From: DASRTE01 sp035253685
GTDB lineage: Bacteria > Actinomycetota > Actinomycetes > Jiangellales > Jiangellaceae
Assembly: GCA_035253685.1 (NCBI GenBank)
Contig: DATFBR010000156.1
Location: 1 to 11,362 of the forward strand
Length of the DNA stretch: 11,362 nt
Reading direction: 5' to 3'
Shown: positions 6,524 to 11,362 of the stretch, piece after piece
Position numbering within the stretch: the stretch's first letter is position 1
Layout of the letters: every line of letters starts with the position of its first letter
Notes under the pieces: model-generated
Seen by the model: only the letters and a program-made list of their open reading frames with translations
Databases searched by the model: none
Told to the model about the DNA's origin: nothing
Made by a program: the position numbers and the translations under genes

Positions 6524-7135
6524 TCAGGCACGGGCCAGGCTCAATTGCTCGCGGGTGGACTCCGGCACGACGAGAGCAGGAAGCAGGACGTGGACGAGTG
6601 GCCCGATCCCCAGCGCATACACGACGGTGCCCACACCGACGGTCCCGCCCAGCAGCCAGCCGGCGGCCAGAACGGTGACCTCGATGCTCGTCCGCACCAG
6701 GCGAACCGACCTGCCGGTACGCCGCACCAGGCCGGTCATCAGACCGTCGCGCGGGCCCGGTCCCAGCCGGGCGCCGATGTACGCAGCCGTCGCAACACCG
6801 TTGAGGCCCACGCCGGCCAGCATGAACGCGACCCGCAACGCCAGCGCGTCCGGTGCAGGAAGCACGGCCAGGCTCGCGTCGACAGCCAACCCGATGACGA
6901 CCACGTTGCTGACCGTGCCGACGCCAGGCCGCTGTCGCAGCGGGATCCAAGCCAGCAGGACCAGCGCGCCGACCACGATCGTCACCATGCCGAACGACAG
7001 CGGCAACCGCTCCGCCAACCCCTGGTGCAGGACGTCCCACGGGTCGAGGCCGAGGCCGGCACGGATCATCAGGGCCATGCTGGCGCCGTAGAGGACGAGG
7101 CCGGCGTAGAGCTGGACGAGGCGTCTGGTCATCAT
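6524..7135 (-). CDS. yczE: YczE-type (DUF161-like) integral membrane protein
   Basis: 203 residues with about five to six hydrophobic helices (~8-24, 49-67, 74-92, 99-120, 150-168, 170-190). Recognisable family motifs are A-G-L-G-L-D-P-W-D-V-L-H-Q-G-L at ~26-40, G-V-G-T at 71-74 and G-P-R-D-G-L-M-T-G-L at ~127-136. Function of the family is unknown; it is known to be paired with MocR-type regulators, which is exactly the arrangement here with a divergent GntR/aminotransferase gene. Start is ATG 7135 (a second ATG follows directly); a weak GAAG site precedes it. The upstream gap carries the GTGGC half-sites and the likely regulator binding region. Confidence 0.88.
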   Translation of the reverse strand: MMTRRLVQLYAGLVLYGASMALMIRAGLGLDPWDVLHQGLAERLPLSFGMVTIVVGALVLLAWIPLRQRPGVGTVSNVVVIGLAVDASLAVLPAPDALALRVAFMLAGVGLNGVATAAYIGARLGPGPRDGLMTGLVRRTGRSVRLVRTSIEVTVLAAGWLLGGTVGVGTVVYALGIGPLVHVLLPALVVPESTREQLSLARA

Positions 7136-7152
7136 GGTCTTCAGCCTGACTG

Positions 7153-7195
7153 CAAGTGGCCTTCATTTCCATAGCCACTTGTGCGAAGGTGGCCT
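7153..7195. promoter_or_regulatory. MocR-type operator: inverted and direct GTGGC repeats
   Basis: CAAGTGGC (7153-7160) and GCCACTTG (7174-7181) form perfect 8-bp inverted arms around 13 bp. A third copy, GTGGCCT at 7189-7195, directly repeats 7156-7162 at a 33-bp distance, about three helical turns. The third copy overlaps the regulator's Shine-Dalgarno. Mixed direct/inverted half-sites are typical of MocR operators. I find no clean -35/-10 pair on either strand. Confidence 0.5.
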
Positions 7196-7196
7196 C

Positions 7197-8654
7197 GTGC
7201 GGTCGACGAACGGTACCCATCTGGTACGTCTCCTGGGCGACTGGTCGGCGCGCGGCGGGTCGGGAGCCGCATATGTGCGGCTTGCCGACGCTGTGCGACT
7301 GCTGGTGCTGGACGGACGACTCCCGCTGGACACCCGTCTGCCCGGTGAACGCGACCTCGCGCGCGCCCTCGGACTCAGCCGCACGACGGTCACGGCTGCT
7401 TACGACGCTCTCCGCTCCGGCGGGTACGCGGCCAGCCGGCACGGCTCGGGCACCTGGACCACGCTGCCCGCGTCCCGCTGCTGCGACCCGGCCGCCGCGC
7501 CATGGGCGCCTGTTGCGCCCGACGACCTCGACCTCCTCGACCTCGCACACGCCGCACCGGATGCTCCTGCCGTCGCCGTCCGGGAGGCATACGACGCCGC
7601 CCTCGAGCAGCTCCCCCGACACCTGCCGGGCCACGGCTACCGCCTGTTCGGGCTGCCTGAGCTGCGCACGGCCGTCGCGGCCAGGTTCACCGCCCGCGGC
7701 CTGTCCACGTCGCCGGACCAGATCCTCGTCACCGCCGGCGCGCAGCACGCCTTCTCCCTCGTGCTGGCGCTGGCCGTCACAGCGGGCGACCGCGTGCTCG
7801 TCGAGCACCCGACCTACCCGAATGCGCTGGATGCGAGCCGCGGTGCCGGCGCGCGCTTCGTCCCGGTGGCCCTGACCGACGACGGCTGGGACATCGAGGC
7901 TGTCTCGGCCGCGCTGCGCCAGACGGCGCCGCGCCTGGCGTATCTGGTGCCCGACTTCCACAACCCGACCGGCCTGCTGGCCAGTGCCGACGTGCGTGCG
8001 GCTCTCGCCCGGCCGCTCGCGCGGTCGCGGACACTGACCGTCGTCGACGAGACCCTGGTCGACCTCAGGCTCGACGGCTCCGACCTGCCGCCGCCGATGG
8101 CCACGTACCTACCCGACGACCTCACCGTGACCATCGGAAGCGCCAGCAAGACGTTCTGGGGCGGTCTACGGGTCGGCTGGCTGCGCGCCGACCGGGCGAC
8201 CGTCCGCCGCCTTGCCGCCGTACGGGCGACCATCGACAACTCCTCCCCCGTGCTCGAGCAGCTCGCAGTCGCCTACCTGCTCGGTCGTTCGGACGAGGTC
8301 CTGACGACCCGGCGGCGCGAGCTGCGCGACCGGCGCGACGCGTTGGCCGCCGCGATCGCCGCACGACTGCCCGACTGGTCGGTACGGGTGCCGGGCGGCG
8401 GTCTGGTGCTGTGGTGCGACCTGGGTGCACCCGTGAGCAGTGCACTCGTCGCCGCCGGTGAGCGGCACGGGTTGCGGCTGGCCGCGGGCCCGCGGTTCGG
8501 CCTCGACGGCGCGTTCGAGCGGCGGCTGCGGCTGCCGTACACCTACCCCGTCGACGTCCTCGACGACGCCGCCGATCGGCTGGCGGCCGCCTTCCGATCC
8601 GTCGCCGAGGGGCCCGTCGCGCACGCCCGTCTCACCGTCGACGCGTTCGCGTAG
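7197..8654 (+). CDS. MocR-subfamily GntR regulator with PLP aminotransferase-like domain
   Basis: 485 residues from GTG 7197, supported by GAAGG at 7185-7189; the upstream in-frame start at 7134 would run through the operator. The N-terminal GntR winged helix (~27-90) shows L-P-G-E-R-D-L-A-R-A-L-G-L-S-R-T-T-V and the wing G-S-G-T. The rest is a fold-type I aminotransferase domain: Tyr207 in H-P-T-Y-P, Asn256 in F-H-N-P-T-G, Asp284 in V-V-D-E-T, and PLP Lys318 in G-S-A-S-K-T-F-W-G-G-L-R-V-G-W. All PLP-contact motifs are intact, so it should bind PLP. The family senses PLP or an amine/amino acid and usually activates a divergent gene, here yczE. It resembles the regulator known as YczR, but assignment rests on the pairing. 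Confidence 0.93.
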   Translation: MRSTNGTHLVRLLGDWSARGGSGAAYVRLADAVRLLVLDGRLPLDTRLPGERDLARALGLSRTTVTAAYDALRSGGYAASRHGSGTWTTLPASRCCDPAAAPWAPVAPDDLDLLDLAHAAPDAPAVAVREAYDAALEQLPRHLPGHGYRLFGLPELRTAVAARFTARGLSTSPDQILVTAGAQHAFSLVLALAVTAGDRVLVEHPTYPNALDASRGAGARFVPVALTDDGWDIEAVSAALRQTAPRLAYLVPDFHNPTGLLASADVRAALARPLARSRTLTVVDETLVDLRLDGSDLPPPMATYLPDDLTVTIGSASKTFWGGLRVGWLRADRATVRRLAAVRATIDNSSPVLEQLAVAYLLGRSDEVLTTRRRELRDRRDALAAAIAARLPDWSVRVPGGGLVLWCDLGAPVSSALVAAGERHGLRLAAGPRFGLDGAFERRLRLPYTYPVDVLDDAADRLAAAFRSVAEGPVAHARLTVDAFA

Positions 8655-8788
8655 AAGGGCACACCGCTCTGAATGCTCCGTTTGGAGTACTCATCGACGC
8701 CGACACGCGCTAGCGTCCCCGTCATCTCCGCGTCATGTTGCAGACGTACACCTGGTCGGCAGCACCGTCCATTCCCGCTGGAGGGGAC
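8655..8788. other. 134-bp leader region upstream of the EEP-fold gene
   Basis: Holds CTCC-GTTT-GGAG (8676-8687), a small stem, overlapping the perfect palindrome GAGTACTC (8685-8692). TAGCGT at 8711-8716 is a possible -10 with no matching -35. These may be promoter or weak terminator elements; none is certain. Confidence 0.25.
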
Positions 8789-10018
8789 ATGACCAAGCGG
8801 CTCGCCCGATCGGCACTCGTCGCCGCATCCGTCGCCCTGCTCGTACCCCTTGCCGGGCCGGCACAGGCGGACAGGTCGCAGAGCGACGACGACACCGTGC
8901 GGTTCTCGACGTTCAACGCCTCGCTCAACCGGAACTTCGCGGGCCAGCTCCGCACCGACCTCTCGAACCCTGGGAACGCGCAGGCGGCTACCGTCGCGGA
9001 GATCATCCAGCGGGTCCGGCCGGAGGTCCTGCTGATCAACGAGTTCGACTTCGACCCGATCGCCGCGGACCTGTTCCGGACCAACTACCTCGAGGTGTCG
9101 CACAACGGCGCCGCGCCGATCCGCTACGACCACCTGTTCATCGCGCCCTCGAACACCGGAATACCGTCCGGCTTCGACCTCAACAACAACGGCGTCATCG
9201 GCGGACCCGACGACGCCTTCGGCTTCGGCTTCTTCCCCGGCCAGTTCGGCATGCTGGTCCTCTCGCAACACCCGATCGACACGGCGGGTGTCCGGACGTT
9301 CCAGAACTTCCTGTGGAAGGACATGCCCGGCGCGCTGCTGCCCGACGACCCGGCGACTCCCGCACCCGCCGACTGGTACTCGCCCGAGGAGCTCGACGTC
9401 TTCCGGCTGTCGTCGAAGAGCCACTGGGACGTACCGATACTCGTCGACGGCAAGACCGTCCACTTCCTGGTCAGCCACCCGACGCCGCCGGTGTTCGACG
9501 GTCCCGAGGACCGCAACGGCACCCGCAACTTCGACGAGATCCGGTTCTGGGCCGACTACATCACCCCTGGCGCGACCTCGAGGTACATCTATGACGACGA
9601 CGGCCAGAGTGGCGGGCTCACACCCGGTGCGTCGTTCGTGATCGCCGGGGACCAGAACTCCGACCCGCTCGACGGCGACAGCATCCCCGGTGCCATCCAG
9701 CAGCTGATCGAACACCCTCGGGTGAACACCAAGATCACCCCGGAGAGCGAAGGAGCCGTCGAGCAGTCGGCTCTGCAGGGCGGCGCGAACCTCACTCACC
9801 TGAGCGACCCGCGCTTCGACACGGCGGACTTCGCCGACACCGCGCCGGGCAACCTGCGCGCCGATTACGTGCTGCCCAGTAAGAACCTGCGCATCGCCGA
9901 TGCCGCCGTTTTCTGGCCGCTTTCCAGCGATCCGTTGTTCCGGTTGGTCGGCACGTTCCCGTTCCCGAGCTCGGACCACCGGCTGGTGTGGGTCGACGTG
10001 TGGGTGCCGGGCGCCTGA
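8789..10018 (+). CDS. Secreted endonuclease/exonuclease/phosphatase-fold protein
   Basis: 409 residues. ATG 8789 follows GGAGGGG at 8780-8786; an upstream in-frame start at 8735 would bury the signal peptide. A Sec signal peptide is clear: K-R-L-A-R-S, a hydrophobic core to ~22, and A-Q-A (25-27) before Asp28. The mature part has the EEP core: F-N-A-S-L-N (Asn43), I-N-E-F-D (Glu85), V-S-H-P-T-P (His230), G-D-Q-N-S-D-P (Asp288, Asn290), R-A-D-Y-V-L (Asp359) and S-D-H-R (Asp396, His397). This is the metal-dependent phosphoesterase catalytic set, intact. Substrate (nucleic acid, lipid head group or small phosphoester) is not decided. Residues 130-141 (D-L-N-N-N-G-V-I-G-G-P-D) form an EF-hand-like loop. 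It converges on the YbaK gene, 34 bp between stops. Confidence 0.9.
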   Translation: MTKRLARSALVAASVALLVPLAGPAQADRSQSDDDTVRFSTFNASLNRNFAGQLRTDLSNPGNAQAATVAEIIQRVRPEVLLINEFDFDPIAADLFRTNYLEVSHNGAAPIRYDHLFIAPSNTGIPSGFDLNNNGVIGGPDDAFGFGFFPGQFGMLVLSQHPIDTAGVRTFQNFLWKDMPGALLPDDPATPAPADWYSPEELDVFRLSSKSHWDVPILVDGKTVHFLVSHPTPPVFDGPEDRNGTRNFDEIRFWADYITPGATSRYIYDDDGQSGGLTPGASFVIAGDQNSDPLDGDSIPGAIQQLIEHPRVNTKITPESEGAVEQSALQGGANLTHLSDPRFDTADFADTAPGNLRADYVLPSKNLRIADAAVFWPLSSDPLFRLVGTFPFPSSDHRLVWVDVWVPGA

Positions 10019-10052
10019 GGACTGGGCATTCGGTCCGCCGCCCGGCCGCGGC

Positions 10053-10529
10053 TCAGGTGTGGCGTTCCTCCGGGTCGGTGACGTCGGCGACCGTCGCGCC
10101 GAGGGTAATGAGCAGATCGTCGCCGTCGACGGTCGCGGCGACGCCGGGGGCGCCGGCACCGATCGATACGGTGCGTCCGCGGATGCGCTCGTCCGCTACC
10201 ACGGCCCACGCGCGCAATGAGCCGAACGGCGTGATCGTGCCGCGCTCGTAGCCCGTGACGTCCTTCGCCGTCGCGGCGTCGGGCATCGACAGCCGGCTCA
10301 CACCCAGCAGGGCGCGGAGTTTCGGCCAGCCGATCGTGCGATCGCCGGGAACGAGCACGAACAGGAAGTCGTCATCGGCTCGCCGGACGACGATCGTCTT
10401 GACGACGGCGGCCGGCTCGACCCCGCGCGCGGCGGCCGCCTCGGCGAGGGTGCGCACCGGCCCGTGACGGACGATCTCGTGCTGGATACCCGACGCCGCG
10501 AGCGCATCCAACGCCGCCTTCTCACCCAC
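10053..10529 (-). CDS. YbaK/EbsC-family aminoacyl-tRNA deacylase
   Basis: 158 residues from GTG 10529, the usual family length; an ATG at 10643 would add 38 non-family Arg-rich residues. The motif order fits the YbaK/ProX editing fold: H-E-I-V-R-H-G-P near the N-terminus, T-L-A-E-A-A-A-A-R-G, then P-A-A-V-V-K-T-I-V-V with the conserved Lys, F-L-F-V-L-V-P-G-D, and later G-Y-E-R-G-T-I-T-P-F-G. The family hydrolyses mischarged aminoacyl-tRNA (Cys- or Ala-tRNA-Pro and related); the exact specificity is not readable here. There is no clear Shine-Dalgarno, but TAGACT (10538-10543, minus strand) ends 8 nt upstream, placing transcription start near the GTG, so it may be leaderless. Confidence 0.9.
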   Translation of the reverse strand: MGEKAALDALAASGIQHEIVRHGPVRTLAEAAAARGVEPAAVVKTIVVRRADDDFLFVLVPGDRTIGWPKLRALLGVSRLSMPDAATAKDVTGYERGTITPFGSLRAWAVVADERIRGRTVSIGAGAPGVAATVDGDDLLITLGATVADVTDPEERHT

Positions 10530-10661
10530 GGTGGCGGAGTCTAGGTGGCGGCCAGACCCGGTCCCCGCATCGGCGCGGCGACGCGCTCGGCCGCACACGG
10601 CACGCCCGCGAGTAACGCACCTCGAGCCGGCGGTCGTCGTCACAACCGGATCCGCCAGGCG

Positions 10662-11105
10662 CTAGAGGAGGTGCATCTCCCGCTCGGGCTCGTCCTCGAC
10701 GAGCCGATCACAGGTCGGGCAGTACCATCGCGCCTCGATGACGGTGCCGCACTCCTGGTGCCGGGGCGCCTCGGCCGAAGGTGTGTGCCGCGCACCCCAG
10801 TCTGCGAGGAGACGAAGGGTTCCGGCCAGTTCCCTGCCCGCGGCGGTCAACTCGTACGCCGCGCGGGGTGGTCGCTGGGTGTAGGGCCGCGACACCAGGA
10901 TGTTGTCGCGCTCGAGCCGTTTGAGGCGATCGGACAGCGTGTTCGGGGCGATCCCCGGAATCTCCTCGAGCAGGTCATTGAACCGGCGCGGCCCGCCCAA
11001 CAGGGCATGCACGACGAGGAGAGTCCACCGGTCCCCGACGCGGCCCAGCGCTTCGGCGAGCGGCGAGGATGCGCCCGCGGATCCGCGACGGTCCTGTTCG
11101 CTCAT
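10662..11105 (-). CDS. HxlR-family winged-helix regulator with C-terminal Cys-rich tail
   Basis: 147 residues from ATG 11105. The winged helix shows L-A-E-A-L-G-R-V-G-D-R-W-T-L-L-V-V, F-N-D-L-L-E-E-I-P-G-I-A-P-N-T-L-S-D-R-L-K-R-L-E, and the wing Y-E-L-T-A-A-G-R-E-L, all HxlR features. After residue ~115 the tail has H-Q-E-C-G ... Y-C-P-T-C-D, an H-x2-C / C-x2-C arrangement that could hold zinc; such tails occur in some actinobacterial members. An earlier ATG at 11171 would add 22 residues that run through the palindrome and is rejected. TACGAT just before the ATG (7 nt between) could be the -10 of a leaderless transcript. It is divergent from the serine protease gene, so that gene is a likely target. 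Confidence 0.92.
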   Translation of the reverse strand: MSEQDRRGSAGASSPLAEALGRVGDRWTLLVVHALLGGPRRFNDLLEEIPGIAPNTLSDRLKRLERDNILVSRPYTQRPPRAAYELTAAGRELAGTLRLLADWGARHTPSAEAPRHQECGTVIEARWYCPTCDRLVEDEPEREMHLL

Positions 11106-11151
11106 CGCATAGATCGTATCGCGGCGGGCTCTGAGTCCCGGATAGTGAGTT

Positions 11152-11167
11152 GTAACTTGCAAGTGAC
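11152..11167. promoter_or_regulatory. Palindrome GTaACTTGCAAGTgAC, likely HxlR operator
   Basis: The 10-bp core ACTTGCAAGT (11155-11164) is perfectly symmetrical and extends to 16 bp with one mismatched pair. It lies ~47 bp before the HxlR start and ~20 bp before the protease start. Binding by the HxlR protein is inferred from position and from the ACTT/AAGT symmetry common for such operators. Confidence 0.5.
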
Positions 11168-11185
11168 TCATGGCTGGAGGAACCC

Positions 11186-11362
11186 ATGGGAGTGCTCGAC
11201 GGGATCCAGGAAGAGATCGCCCGCGTGGCTGAGCGGGCCGGGCTGGCGGTCGTGGGCATCGGACAGCGCTGGGGCGTCGGATCCGGCGTCGTGATCGGCC
11301 AGGGCGCGGTGCTGACCAACGCGCACAACGTCCGCGGTGAGCACATCCGTGTGACGTTCGCC
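11186..11362 (+). CDS. Trypsin-like (S1C-type) serine protease, N-terminal 59 residues, 3' truncated by window
   Basis: ATG 11186 follows GGAGG at 11176-11180 with 5-nt spacing. The 59 visible codons stay open to the window edge. An amphipathic helix (I-Q-E-E-I-A-R-V-A-E-R) leads into V-V-G-I-G-Q, then G-S-G-V-V-I, and V-L-T-N-A-H-N-V, where His47 is the catalytic His of the chymotrypsin fold (HtrA/DegP-like V-L-T-N-x-H). The catalytic Asp and Ser lie outside. No signal peptide or transmembrane segment precedes the domain, unlike most HtrA proteins, so it may act in the cytoplasm. Whether a PDZ or other domain follows cannot be seen. It is divergent from the HxlR regulator. Confidence 0.85.
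   Translation, partial: MGVLDGIQEEIARVAERAGLAVVGIGQRWGVGSGVVIGQGAVLTNAHNVRGEHIRVTFA

Noticed and set aside
6045..7961. A 638-codon open frame on the minus strand
   Set aside because: It runs antisense through the TetR gene, through yczE in another frame and into the MocR gene, is Arg/Gly/Pro-rich without domain similarity, and is the usual GC-rich shadow.
10037..10052. GCCGC-N6-GCGGC stem between convergent genes as terminator
   Set aside because: Only 5-bp arms, no T-run on either side, and such stems are frequent at this GC content.
8543..10159. A 538-codon open frame on the minus strand
   Set aside because: Antisense to the EEP-fold gene, which has a signal peptide and full catalytic motifs; the antisense product resembles no family.
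10530..10643. N-terminal extension of the YbaK-type protein
   Set aside because: Arg-rich, low-complexity residues with no family counterpart; GTG 10529 gives the normal length.
1..11362. tRNA, rRNA, CRISPR array, insertion sequence or attachment site
   Set aside because: I found no spaced direct-repeat arrays, transposase-like frames, terminal inverted repeats or tRNA-like cloverleaf by reading; a covariance-model scan was not possible.

Overview
The window is about 67-70% G+C. Its start-codon use (several GTG starts, some apparently leaderless genes) and gene families (MocR and HxlR regulators, S1C-type protease, GH15) point to a chromosomal segment of a high-GC Actinomycetota. Genus cannot be read from the sequence. 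I see no rRNA, tRNA, CRISPR array, insertion sequence or phage gene. The region is dense and has four gene pairs or blocks, each with its own local regulator or theme.

Region 1 (2-2960, plus strand) is an apparent sugar-oxidation operon. It holds the C-terminal third of a GH15 alpha-glucosidase/glucoamylase/trehalase-type enzyme, an SMP-30/gluconolactonase-type lactone hydrolase, and, overlapping it by 38 bp, a glucose-6-phosphate dehydrogenase family protein. The dehydrogenase keeps the catalytic core but has lost the residues that normally hold the sugar phosphate (Tyr to Phe, Lys to Asp, Arg/Lys to Asp). With a glucose-releasing enzyme and a non-phosphorylated-lactone hydrolase beside it, this suggests oxidation of a free sugar. 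That is the most interesting idea in the window.

Region 2 (about 2967-5767, minus strand) starts with a relic of the C-terminal end of an amino-acid ABC transporter ATPase. It is followed by a VOC/glyoxalase-like protein, a seven-TM membrane protein of unknown function, and an alpha/beta hydrolase. The hydrolase is divergent from a TetR regulator (5863-6498). The roughly 130-bp gap between them holds two overlapping sigma70-type promoters and two palindromes, and shows that both genes start downstream of the longest possible start.

Region 3 (6524-8654) is a divergent YczE-type membrane protein / MocR-type (GntR-aminotransferase fusion) regulator pair, with repeated GTGGC half-sites between them.

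Region 4 (8789-11362) has a secreted endonuclease/exonuclease/phosphatase-fold protein and a convergent YbaK-type tRNA deacylase. An HxlR regulator with a C-terminal Cys-rich tail follows, divergent from the N-terminus of a trypsin-like serine protease that lacks a signal peptide and runs off the window. A near-perfect palindrome lies between the last two.
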